Assembly: GCF_008298035.1 (NCBI RefSeq)
Contig: NZ_CP042910.1
Coordinates: 186,001-250,000, forward strand
DNA from: Gimesia maris
Lineage (GTDB): Bacteria; Planctomycetota; Planctomycetia; Planctomycetales; Planctomycetaceae
Reading direction: 5' to 3'
Length of the DNA stretch: 64,000 bases
Below, one piece after another: positions 27,306-35,997 of this stretch. The position numbers were made by a program, and so were the translations under genes. The stretch's first letter is position 1; each line of letters begins with the position of its first letter. Below the pieces are notes generated by a model. The model saw only the letters and a program-made list of their open reading frames with translations, had not been told where the DNA came from and made no database searches.

Positions 27306-28477
27306 TATACGCGACTTTTTGAAAGAGAGAGCTGGCTGATATTTTCTCTGGCGAGTCCCGGGCCGGTGGTCATTCCCTTGCCGCCGATCCCTGTGATTAA
27401 ATGAATGCGGTCATCCAGCGTCTGCTGAAACAGCCCTGCGGACTGTTCTTCAGTATAAATGCCACACCAGCGGTCAATCACCTGAAAGTCGAGTTTGACG
27501 AACATCTTTTTCGCATAATCAATAATCTGCGATTCCACCTCCGCTGAGAGAAACTCGTTAGGCGGATCGGCCGAGTATGCGTGTGAATCGCCGAGAATGA
27601 ATTCGTTGTTCTGATTTTGTGTCATCCAGATCTGAATGCCCAGCTCCTGCAGAATCGGGTCGGGTGCAGGCAGGGAAATCCCCTGTAGAAATTGCGCATT
27701 CAGAAATGCAGGATAACGTGTGAGTGCAATGGGAGAGGCGAGACTTGTTCCCAACGTACGGTTTTCAGGATTGGAGAGCTTCAGCATCTGCAGTTTGCAG
27801 TACTGCAGGTTCCGCGTCACATAGACATCGGGAAACAGTGTCTGCAGGTCCACACCAGAACAGACAAAAACATGATTCGCCTCAAATTCTCTACCAGCGG
27901 AGGTTCTGACGCGGCTGAGCCCCCCCTGTGGTTCGGCAGAGATCGCCGTGGTGTTCGGCAGATAATCACAGTCAGAAGTGCACGCGATCCAGTTGATGAA
28001 CGCACGAAAAAACTGGTCGGGGTCCAGCTGCAGGTCATCAGGGAAAAACAGACTTCCCTGACAGAATTCCGGATTCAGGCAGCAACTGGTACGAACAGTT
28101 TCTTCAGCAGTATAGAATTCCGCCGGGCATAAGGAGTCTTCAGAGGAGAGCACCATCTGTTTGAGGAAGTCGGCTTCAGCTTCCGTGTGGGCCAGATACT
28201 GGGTCCCTGTTCGTCGCAGGGGAACGTCGAGTAACTCAGAAAGCTCAGAATAAATCTCACAGGAAGCAATCGCCCGATCGCGCCAGCGGCCTGCGGGCAT
28301 GGCACTGGGTATGATCAAACCGAAGTTTCGTACCGAGGCCTGCTGAGGAAACACATTCCGTTCGATCAGTAATGTCTTGAAACCCTGACACATGGCGAAA
28401 TAGGCATGAAAGGCACCCAGGACGCCGCCGCCAATCACTATAACATCGTATTCACGCTGGTAATTCTGGGTCGACAT
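27305..28477 (-). CDS. FAD-dependent amine oxidoreductase of phosphonate catabolism
   Basis: This 390-residue DAO-family flavoprotein has the Rossmann FAD motif IVIGGGVLGAFHAYFAMCQG followed by LIERN, a substrate region, and the C-terminal FAD motif LITGIGGKGMTTGPGLAREN. It corresponds, from memory, to the phosphonate-linked family TIGR03364 (proposed HpnW). Such flavin oxidases can deaminate or demethylate substituted amino acids and amines, so a substrate such as N-methyl-2-aminoethylphosphonate fits the cluster. It is the first gene of the operon and lies divergent to the AraC-type regulator. Confidence 0.75.
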   Translation of the reverse strand: MSTQNYQREYDVIVIGGGVLGAFHAYFAMCQGFKTLLIERNVFPQQASVRNFGLIIPSAMPAGRWRDRAIASCEIYSELSELLDVPLRRTGTQYLAHTEAEADFLKQMVLSSEDSLCPAEFYTAEETVRTSCCLNPEFCQGSLFFPDDLQLDPDQFFRAFINWIACTSDCDYLPNTTAISAEPQGGLSRVRTSAGREFEANHVFVCSGVDLQTLFPDVYVTRNLQYCKLQMLKLSNPENRTLGTSLASPIALTRYPAFLNAQFLQGISLPAPDPILQELGIQIWMTQNQNNEFILGDSHAYSADPPNEFLSAEVESQIIDYAKKMFVKLDFQVIDRWCGIYTEEQSAGLFQQTLDDRIHLITGIGGKGMTTGPGLARENISQLSLSKSRV

Positions 28478-28790
28478 GATTTCAGGTGCAGCTTGAGTGT
28501 ATAGAAAACGGGGCAGGGCCGACCCGCGGTCGCCTGGATACAGAAGTCAATCCTGCTGACGGTCTGGCGGGATAACAGGAGGAACTTCCCGCCAGACCAG
28601 TCGCAAGCTTCATTGTACAAGGAAAAGTATCGAAGAATTCTTTTAAAATACAATGACAAAATACGCAGTATAATTGATAATATTTACATCGTCTTCATCG
28701 CATCTTTAACATCCGCAAGCCGGCGGAGATTATGATGCAGGCGTTGAAAGACAGGCCGTAAATTGATTCTTTATGCAGAAATGAACTCTC
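28478..28790. other. Divergent regulatory region of the phosphonate cluster
   Basis: This 313-base region separates the FAD oxidoreductase (-) from the regulator gene (+) and should hold both promoters. It contains GGTCTGGCGGG (28561-28571) perfectly paired with CCCGCCAGACC (28588-28598), and an AT-rich stretch at about 28635-28690. The hairpin is 84-121 bases upstream of the catabolic operon start and lacks a T-run, so an operator or leader hairpin is more likely than a terminator. Confidence 0.55.
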
Positions 28791-29957
28791 GTGAGATTTC
28801 CCGAACGTCGCAAAATAGCCTTACTCGTACAGACTTCCAGCGACTGGAGTCGTCAGATCATTCAGGGCATCGCCGATTATGCGCTCGAGCAGGGGGGCTG
28901 GGATTTCTGGATTGAGTTCCGTGGACTGCAGGAGCAGCTGCGACTTCCCGCTTCGTGGAACGGGCATGGTACGGTCTGCCGTCTGACTGATGCCCGCATT
29001 CAGCAATCGATCCTGCGAAGGAAGTTGCCCGCAGTCAATGTGTCCTGGCTGGGTAAGCATTCCGCGAAGATTCCCAAAGTGGTTTCAGACGAACGGGCCT
29101 GTGCCAGACTCGCCGCGGATTTCTTCCTGCGAAAGGGGTTCCGTTCCTGCGGCTATATCGGCCCTGACCCCACGTTGAAATATCAGCCGATCATCGAGAA
29201 TGAGTTTCAGAAAAGGATTGTGCAGGGGGAAGGGGTCTGTTATCAGTTTCCTTATTATGAACTCACGAAAGAAGACGACTATCAAAAACAGCAGAAACGT
29301 TTGAAGGAGTGGTTGTGGGAACTGCCCAAGCCGGTGGCGCTGCTGGTCTGGTCGAGCAAGGTCGGTCGTGAAGTCGCGACGGTCTGTGTGAACCATCATC
29401 TGGAAATTCCCGATCAGGTGGCGATCCTGAGTATCGAACATGATCCGCTGATGTCGGCGCTCTCCCCCGTGCCTCTCTCTTGTATCAATCAATCGCCTCA
29501 TGTCGTCGGTTATGAAGCAGCGCAATTGCTGGACCAGTTGATTCAGGGAGCACCACCGCCTGCGGAACCGATCCTGATTCCTCCGCTGTTGATCGAAGAA
29601 CGCGCTTCGACCGATACACTGTTTGCCGACGATGGTCTGGTCCGCGAAGCCATTCAGTTTATTCGTCAACACGCACAGGAACCATTGCAGGTCTCAGATT
29701 TGACCGATCATCTGAATGTATCGCGGCGGATTCTGGAACATCGTTTTCAGAAAGCCCTGCATCGTTCCCCGGCAGCAGAGATTCGCCAGGAAAAATTGAA
29801 GCGGATTATCAAACTGTTGCAGGAAACGAAGCTGACCATCTCACAAATTGCCGCCCGCTGTGGATTCCAGCATCAGGAAGCCATGATCCGCATGTTCGGT
29901 CGTGTGACAGGCATGTCCCCCCGTGAATATCGACAGCAGAATCACAGCCGCCCATGA
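28791..29957 (+). CDS. XylR/AraC-type transcriptional regulator
   Basis: This 388-residue protein starts with GTG at 28791 (RFPERRKIALLVQTSSDWSR). The N-terminal 270 residues form a LacI/periplasmic-binding-like sensor domain (IIQGIADYALEQGGWDFWIE, VVSDERACARLAADFFLRKGF, GYIGPDPTLKY, SIEHDPLMSAL). The C-terminal 100 residues are an AraC HTH with two helix-turn-helix units: VSDLTDHLNVSRRILEHRF and TISQIAARCGFQHQEAMIR, ending GMSPREYRQQ. This layout is the planctomycete/Bacteroidetes XylR type. Divergent placement next to the phosphonate operon suggests it senses a phosphonate, although the family normally senses sugars. Confidence 0.85.
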   Translation: MRFPERRKIALLVQTSSDWSRQIIQGIADYALEQGGWDFWIEFRGLQEQLRLPASWNGHGTVCRLTDARIQQSILRRKLPAVNVSWLGKHSAKIPKVVSDERACARLAADFFLRKGFRSCGYIGPDPTLKYQPIIENEFQKRIVQGEGVCYQFPYYELTKEDDYQKQQKRLKEWLWELPKPVALLVWSSKVGREVATVCVNHHLEIPDQVAILSIEHDPLMSALSPVPLSCINQSPHVVGYEAAQLLDQLIQGAPPPAEPILIPPLLIEERASTDTLFADDGLVREAIQFIRQHAQEPLQVSDLTDHLNVSRRILEHRFQKALHRSPAAEIRQEKLKRIIKLLQETKLTISQIAARCGFQHQEAMIRMFGRVTGMSPREYRQQNHSRP

Positions 29958-30090
29958 TTCTGAACGTCCGCTCCCTCGCTCGCCCGTAATTTCTTTGCGC
30001 TGGAATAGAAAGCATTTCCCGGTCTTGTTAGGATCGACGGAACCGAAACAACTGATTTGCAACCGGCTCAATCGACTGAGGAAAACGACG

Positions 30091-31518
30091 ATGATTTCAT
30101 CCTGCTTGAGACTCTATCTGATATTGCTGTTCGCTGGCATGTTGACTGTTCCACTCGCTGCAGCCGACGATGATGCCGGCTCAATTTTTATCGAAGGTTA
30201 TACAAATCAGCTGAGTTATCAGCCTGGAGAGAAGGTTGCCTTACATCTTTCCAGCTCAGAGCCACAGTACACTGTCGAAATCACTCGACGGGGACCAGAG
30301 AACAAAACGGTTTTCAAAGAAACCCGCAAGAATGGCGCTGCTTATCCTGTCCCGGAGAATGCGTCTTCCCATGGTTGTCAGTGGCCGGCCGCGTTTGAGT
30401 TGACCATCCCCGATTCCTGGCAGAGCGGATATTACAATGTCCGGCTGTCAGTCGCCGACCGGGGCGGGAAGTTCATTCAGCGAAATTCGCGTTCTGCAGA
30501 ATCGAACCTGTTTTTCATTGTCAGAGCGAAACAGCCGGGCAGCCAGACGAAGATTCTGATTCAGCTGAGCACGAATACTTACAATGCTTATAACAACTGG
30601 GGCGGCTCCAGTCTTTACAGCTATCACGGCCGCGCGAATCTGCAGGGGCATCGCGTTTCCTTCAACCGTCCCCTGGCGGGACAGTTTGCCAACTGGGAAC
30701 TGCCGTTTATTATCTGGGCAGAAAGTAACGGATATCAACTTGATTACGCTGCCAACAGCGATCTGGAATTTCATCCGGAACTCTTGAAACATTATCGCCT
30801 GGTATTGAGTGTCGGCCATGATGAATACTGGTCGGCTCCGATGCGTGATCACCTGGAACAGTTTATCAGCGAAGGAGGCAACGTGGCGTTCTTCAGTGGC
30901 AACTCGGTCTGCTGGCAGGTGCGCAGTGAAGACGACGGGCGGGCACTGACCTGCTGGAAACAATGGTATAATCAGGACCCGCTGTTTCCGGACGGCGATC
31001 ATCGTCTGCTGTCGACGCTGTGGAGTCATCACCTGGTGAACCGTCCGGAAAATCAGCTGACGGGTGTCGGCTTTCTGTACGGCGGTTATCATAAGAGTCA
31101 CGGGCAGTTTATGGATGGTTCCGGCGCTTATCAGGTCCATCGTCCTGCACACTGGGTGTTTGAAAAGACCGGCATCAAGCAGGGTGACGAATTTGGCGGC
31201 AAAGACAGCATCGTCGGGTATGAGTGTGATGGCTGTCAGTTTGAGATGAAAGAGGGGCTGCCTGTACCGACCTTCAAGGATGGGACGCCCCGTACATTTG
31301 AAATCCTGGCTACCTGTCCCGCGAAATGGGCACCCGGCGACAGTCTGTGGTATGACCGGTTTGAAAAAGATCGCGTTGGAGCTGCCGTTCTGGGAATGTA
31401 TACCAGCGGGGGCACGGTCTTCACGGTTGGCAGCACTGACTGGGCTCATGGATTGCGCGGGAAAGACCCTGTTGTACAGCAGGTGACAAAAAATATTCTG
31501 GACCGTCTGTCGAAATAA
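30091..31518 (+). CDS. N,N-dimethylformamidase beta subunit-like secreted protein
   Basis: The 475-residue protein starts at ATG 30091; the longer frame from 29923 overlaps the regulator gene and adds a hydrophilic segment with no function. The signal peptide is about 1-24 (LRLYLILLFAGMLTVPLAAAD). After a beta-sandwich region (QLSYQPGEKVALHLSS), the protein carries DMFase-beta-like motifs: NTYNAYNNWGGSSLYSY, LSVGHDEYWSAPMRDHLEQF, GNVAFFSGNSVCWQVR and GWAHGL-like TVGSTDWAHGLRG. The family was named for N,N-dimethylformamidase, but most exported planctomycete members have no known substrate. It stands alone, convergent with the GNAT gene (4-base gap). Confidence 0.7.
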   Translation: MISSCLRLYLILLFAGMLTVPLAAADDDAGSIFIEGYTNQLSYQPGEKVALHLSSSEPQYTVEITRRGPENKTVFKETRKNGAAYPVPENASSHGCQWPAAFELTIPDSWQSGYYNVRLSVADRGGKFIQRNSRSAESNLFFIVRAKQPGSQTKILIQLSTNTYNAYNNWGGSSLYSYHGRANLQGHRVSFNRPLAGQFANWELPFIIWAESNGYQLDYAANSDLEFHPELLKHYRLVLSVGHDEYWSAPMRDHLEQFISEGGNVAFFSGNSVCWQVRSEDDGRALTCWKQWYNQDPLFPDGDHRLLSTLWSHHLVNRPENQLTGVGFLYGGYHKSHGQFMDGSGAYQVHRPAHWVFEKTGIKQGDEFGGKDSIVGYECDGCQFEMKEGLPVPTFKDGTPRTFEILATCPAKWAPGDSLWYDRFEKDRVGAAVLGMYTSGGTVFTVGSTDWAHGLRGKDPVVQQVTKNILDRLSK

Positions 31519-31521
31519 AGG

Positions 31522-32094
31522 TCAACCTGCCTTAAACGCGTCCCGTTCTGCTTTGGTAATCCGATACAGGACATGACGCGAGAGCGGGGCATCGCTTGGT
31601 ATCGCAGGGTGATCAAAGTTATCGATATAGCTCATACCGATTTTTTCCATCACCCGTCGCGAAGCCACATTCGCCGGGACTGTAAAGCCCACGACCTCTT
31701 TAAGATTGCAGTGATTGAATCCAAAGTCCAGTGTTGCCTGTGCTCCCTCTGTGGCAATGCCCTGGTTCCAGTAGGGTGCTGCCAGCCGCCAGCAAATCTC
31801 GACACAGGGTGTAAAATAAGCGGTAAATTGAGGCACCGCCAGTCCAATAAAACCGACGAACTCTGCCTGGTCTTTAACCTCAACCGCCCAGAGACCAAAG
31901 CCGTACTCATCAAAATGCTGTTGATAGCGTTCAACCAGGTGAGTACTTTCTTCGTGTGAAAGCGTCTCTGGAAAATATTGCATGACCTTCCGGTCGGCAT
32001 TCATCTCTGCGAAGGGAGCGACATCAGATTCGCGCCACTGTCTCAGAATTAGTCGAGGAGTTTCCAAGGTTTGTTTCTCCAAGGTGTTTCGCAT
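31522..32094 (-). CDS. GNAT N-acetyltransferase (RimJ/RimL type)
   Basis: This 190-residue protein has the RimJ-like start ETPRLILRQWRESDVAPFAEMNAD, the beta-strand region WAVEVKDQAEFVGFIGLAVP, EICWRLAAPYWNQGIATEGAQ with the acetyl-CoA loop (N-Q-G-I-A-T-E), and the C-terminal VVGFTVPANVASRRVMEKIG. Such enzymes acetylate an amino group on small molecules or protein N-termini with acetyl-CoA in the cytoplasm. The substrate cannot be told from the sequence. Confidence 0.9.
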   Translation of the reverse strand: MRNTLEKQTLETPRLILRQWRESDVAPFAEMNADRKVMQYFPETLSHEESTHLVERYQQHFDEYGFGLWAVEVKDQAEFVGFIGLAVPQFTAYFTPCVEICWRLAAPYWNQGIATEGAQATLDFGFNHCNLKEVVGFTVPANVASRRVMEKIGMSYIDNFDHPAIPSDAPLSRHVLYRITKAERDAFKAG

Positions 32095-32406
32095 CGCTTT
32101 GGTTCTCTGTTTTTCTATTGTTGGGTTTCACTACGAACCTAACGTAAAATTGCTGAGAATATTTCAAGGAAAATTAATCTATTCCCAATTCAGCCGGTGA
32201 GGCACTGCTTATACTCCGCATAATCCGTATGCCTGTCACTAAATCAACTCCCTGGAAATTTCCTGAAACCAGCTGAAATCAACGGTATTTCTCAGGAAAC
32301 ATTGTTGAATTCCGGTGCCTGCTCTGGTCAAATATATTAAGAATCCTAATTATCTTAAGTCTTGCTATAACAACGTCCTCACTGAGTGTTCCCTGGAGAT
32401 TTCTAG
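32095..32406. other. Intergenic region upstream of a CxxCH dehydrogenase
   Basis: These 312 bases separate the divergent GNAT and dehydrogenase genes. TTTCCTGA (32259-32266) is a perfect complement of TCAGGAAA (32292-32299). AT-rich sequence at 32325-32375 may be the promoter of the downstream gene, and GGAG lies about ten bases before its start. No gene is seen. Confidence 0.35.
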
Positions 32407-35400
32407 ATGAAAGTCTGTCGGTTTGCAGTCCTGCTTCTCATGTTTTGTGTGAATTTCCCCGGACATCTAACTGCTGTGGAACCTGATTCTCCGGCTGAAC
32501 TGATACAGGTCCCCGGTGACTGGGAGCAGCAGCTGGATGGCAAGTACGCTGACTATGACGGCTTCGCATGGTATCGCTGTTACGTCAAGGTTCCGGATAA
32601 CTGGGCAGACATGAATGCACGTCCCCTCTGGCGGGATTCGGTGACGTTGTCGATTGAAAAGCTGGCGGACGCGCATGAGCTGTATATTAATGGAACCCGC
32701 ATCGGGCAGATTGGCCGCTTCCCTCCGCAATTTGAAAGCGGATTCGAGAAGTATCAGCGTTACAAAGTTCCGCCGGGAACTCTGAAACTGGGAAAGTACA
32801 ACACCATCGCCGTTCGCGTTTTTAATGCAGAGGGGCCAGGTGGTTTTCGGGGCGTACCTCCGATTCTGGCGGGCTACTTTCTGGAATGCGTCTTGAAAGG
32901 GGAGTGGGAATTCCTGGTGGGGGACAACCCGAAGTGGGCGCTCGCCGCGGTGGCAGACAAACCGAAACATGCCGCCTATGATCAGTTCACCCCCGCAACA
33001 TCGACACTCAAGCGTTCCAGTCAACTCTCCCCGGGACGCAGACTACCTCCAGAAAAGTCGATAGAGCTGTTTGAAGTAGCCGCGGGCATGCATGTGGAAC
33101 AGTTACTCACTGAACCGCTGATCGGGCAGCCGCTGTTTATGAGCTTCGATGAACGGGGGCGCATGTGGGTTGTGCAGTACCGTCAGTATCCCTACCCGGC
33201 GGGGCTGAAGGTATTGAGTCGCAACAAATATTATCGCATGGAATTTGATCAGGTTCCGCCGCCCCCTCCGCATCATTTTCCCGGTAATGACCGGATTACG
33301 ATTCACGAAGATACCAACGGCGACGGTAAATATGACGACCACAAGGTTTTCGCCGGTGATCTGAATATCGCGACATCTGTTGTCAAAGGGCGGGGCGGTG
33401 TCTGGGTACTCAACCCGCCTTACCTGATGTTTTATCCCGATAAAAATAACGATGACATTCCCGACGCCGACCCTGAGGTCCATCTGCGGGGCTTTGGAAT
33501 TTCCGATACCCATTCTGCTCCCAACAGCCTGCAGTGGGGACCGGATGGCTGGTTGTATATGGTGCAGGGAAGCAATGTAGTATCACATTTGAAAAACAGC
33601 GCTAAAGCCGATGCGCCGGCAATTTACTGTGAAGGCCCCGCAGTCTGGCGTTATCATCCGGAAACAAAACGCTACGAACTGTTTGCCGAAGGGGGCGGTA
33701 ATGCTTTTGGCCTGGAAGTGGATGGCGACGGTCGCGTCTATTCCGGTCATAACGGGGGAGGCACGCGTGGTTTCTATTATGTGCAGGGAGGGTATTACGA
33801 AAAAGGAACGGAGCGCAAGTACGGCGATGTCAGTAACCCTTATGCCTTCGGTCTGCTGCCGTTCATGAAACATGCCGCGACGCCCCGCTTCAGCCATGCC
33901 CTGGTGAAATACGAGGGGGATACGCTGCCGGAAAAATATCGAGGCCATCTGCTGTCGGTGGATCCCCTGCATCAGTACCTGGTCTTTTCTGAAATCAAGC
34001 CGCTGGGTTCCACGTTTGAGACAGAAGATCTCAGCTTTCCGCTTCGCAGTACCGACCTGGGATTTCGTCCGATTGAAATCAAAGTCGGTCCGGACGGGGG
34101 CGTGTATGTGGCCGACTTCTATGAAGAGTTCATCGCCCACGGTCAACACTACCAGGGCCAGGTCGATCCCAATTCCGGTCGCATCTACCGCTTCCAGGCA
34201 AATGATGCGCCGTCGCGTAAAATTGAGGATCTCAGCAAAAAAACGACGCCCGAGTTACTGGAGCTGCTCAAACATCCCAATGAGTGGCAGCGACGGACCG
34301 CGTTGAGGCTGCTCGGCGATCGGAAAGATGCTTCCGCCATCCCCACGCTGAAACAGTGGATCAAGGAGAATGACGGACATCTGGCGCTGGAAGCCTTCTG
34401 GGCGTTGAATCTCTGTCAGGGTTTCGATGAGACAGTTGCAGAGCAGACGCTGAAACATCCTCATCCCATGGTTCGTTTCTGGACCGTACGTCTGCTGGGG
34501 GATGACAGGGTGGTCTCCACTCATCTGGGCCAGGCTCTGATTGCGCTGGCACAAGCGGAACCGAACGCCGAAGTGCGTGGTCAGCTGGCGGCGACGGCGC
34601 GACGTCTGCCCGCGGACGTCTGTCTGCCGATCGTGGCGGCCCTTGCGAACCATGCAGAAGATGTCGACGACCGACATCAGCCGTTGATGGTCTGGTGGGC
34701 GCTGGAATCCAAAGTGGATTCCGATCGCGAACAGGTGCTCGCGCTGTTCAAAGAATCGGAACTGTGGAATCAGCCGTTGATTAAAACAGCGATCCTGGAA
34801 CGACTGATGCGCCGCTATGCGACCGCAGGCAGCCGTACCGATCTGATCTCCTGTGCCAGGCTTTTCGAGCTGGCTCCGGATGACATCTCAAAGAAAACGC
34901 TGATGGCGGGTTTTGAGAATTCATTCAAAGGCCGTTCACTGGCTGGTCTGCCGGAAGTACTGGTGAAAGCCCTCGCGGATGCGGGGGGTGGATCCACGAC
35001 GTTACAGATGCGGTTGGGAAATCCGCGTGCAATTCAGATCGCGCTGGATGCGATCAAGTCGCCGGGGAAGAATCAGGCACAGCTGGTCGAATACATCCAG
35101 GTTCTGGGTGAGTTACAGGAGCCACAGGCTCTGCTTGCACTGCAAAAGCTGTTGAGCACGACCAAAGTGCCCGACATACAGACCGGCCTGCTGGTCGCAT
35201 TGCAGAAATATAACGAGCCGCAAATCGCGGGTACTATTTTGAAACGCTACTCCGATTTCAGCGAACCGGTGCGCGAAGTGGCGTTATCGACGCTGGTCAG
35301 TCGCAAAGAGTGGACCCGCCAGTTGCTGGCAGACATTGATACCGGTCAGATCGCAGCCGCTACGATTCCCGAAGATCTGGTTCGCAAAATGACCATTCAC

Positions 35401-35934
35401 CCGGATCAACAGATCGCTGATCTGGTCAGTAAACACTGGAAGACAATCAAGGGGGCATCGAACCAGCAGATGCAGGATCAGATTGCCCGCGTCTCGAAAT
35501 TGCTGGGAACGGGGTCCAGTGACGTGTATCATGGCAAAGAACTCTACCAGCAGAATTGTGCCAAATGTCACATTCTGTTTGGAGAGGGAAAACGTGTGGG
35601 CCCGGAACTGACACAATATAAACGGGATGATTCACTGCGGATGCTGATGCACATCGTCAATCCCAGTGCGGAAATCAGGGAAGGTTATGAAACGTACCTG
35701 GTGATCACCGCGGATGGTCTGGTGGTATCCGGGTTCCTGTTTGACCAGGATCAGCAGATTGTGGTCATCCGGGGTGCAGACGGACAGAACGTGACAATCA
35801 AACGTGAAAACATCGATGAAATGGTCAAGCAGCCCAAGTCACTGATGCCGGAAGGATTGCTTGATAAACTGAGCGAACAGGATCTGCGCGATCTGTTCGG
35901 GTTCCTGCGGAGCAGTCAGCCCGTATTCAAATAA
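32407..35934 (+). CDS. PVC-type dehydrogenase/HEAT/heme-binding CxxCH protein
   Basis: This 1175-residue exported protein has a signal peptide (about 1-24) and a beta-galactosidase-like jelly-roll part (DSVTLSIEKLADAHELYINGTRIGQIG, about 60-165). Next is a sugar-dehydrogenase-type propeller (MSFDERGRMWVVQYRQYP, RITIHEDTNGDGKYDD, about 220-600), then an alpha-helical HEAT-like repeat region (about 610-1000). The C-terminal monoheme cytochrome has CAKCH near residue 1056 (YQQNCAKCHILFGEGKRVGPEL) and ends LRDLFGFLRS. This is the TIGR02604 plus TIGR02603 architecture (from memory) that is characteristic of planctomycetes. It probably oxidises a sugar-like compound outside the cytoplasm and passes electrons to its heme. 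Confidence 0.9.
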   Translation: MKVCRFAVLLLMFCVNFPGHLTAVEPDSPAELIQVPGDWEQQLDGKYADYDGFAWYRCYVKVPDNWADMNARPLWRDSVTLSIEKLADAHELYINGTRIGQIGRFPPQFESGFEKYQRYKVPPGTLKLGKYNTIAVRVFNAEGPGGFRGVPPILAGYFLECVLKGEWEFLVGDNPKWALAAVADKPKHAAYDQFTPATSTLKRSSQLSPGRRLPPEKSIELFEVAAGMHVEQLLTEPLIGQPLFMSFDERGRMWVVQYRQYPYPAGLKVLSRNKYYRMEFDQVPPPPPHHFPGNDRITIHEDTNGDGKYDDHKVFAGDLNIATSVVKGRGGVWVLNPPYLMFYPDKNNDDIPDADPEVHLRGFGISDTHSAPNSLQWGPDGWLYMVQGSNVVSHLKNSAKADAPAIYCEGPAVWRYHPETKRYELFAEGGGNAFGLEVDGDGRVYSGHNGGGTRGFYYVQGGYYEKGTERKYGDVSNPYAFGLLPFMKHAATPRFSHALVKYEGDTLPEKYRGHLLSVDPLHQYLVFSEIKPLGSTFETEDLSFPLRSTDLGFRPIEIKVGPDGGVYVADFYEEFIAHGQHYQGQVDPNSGRIYRFQANDAPSRKIEDLSKKTTPELLELLKHPNEWQRRTALRLLGDRKDASAIPTLKQWIKENDGHLALEAFWALNLCQGFDETVAEQTLKHPHPMVRFWTVRLLGDDRVVSTHLGQALIALAQAEPNAEVRGQLAATARRLPADVCLPIVAALANHAEDVDDRHQPLMVWWALESKVDSDREQVLALFKESELWNQPLIKTAILERLMRRYATAGSRTDLISCARLFELAPDDISKKTLMAGFENSFKGRSLAGLPEVLVKALADAGGGSTTLQMRLGNPRAIQIALDAIKSPGKNQAQLVEYIQVLGELQEPQALLALQKLLSTTKVPDIQTGLLVALQKYNEPQIAGTILKRYSDFSEPVREVALSTLVSRKEWTRQLLADIDTGQIAAATIPEDLVRKMTIHPDQQIADLVSKHWKTIKGASNQQMQDQIARVSKLLGTGSSDVYHGKELYQQNCAKCHILFGEGKRVGPELTQYKRDDSLRMLMHIVNPSAEIREGYETYLVITADGLVVSGFLFDQDQQIVVIRGADGQNVTIKRENIDEMVKQPKSLMPEGLLDKLSEQDLRDLFGFLRSSQPVFK

Positions 35935-35997
35935 CAGAGATTGCAGGCAGTCCGGGTTTCATCAGTTCCGATACTCTGTGCAGGGGACACCAGGATC

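Noticed and set aside
29923-30090. N-terminal extension of the formamidase-like protein
   Set aside because: It overlaps the regulator gene; the ATG at 30091 begins a clear signal peptide.
30448-31449. 333-codon minus-strand frame opposite the formamidase-like gene
   Set aside because: The sense protein shows conserved motifs through the whole overlap; the antisense one shows none.
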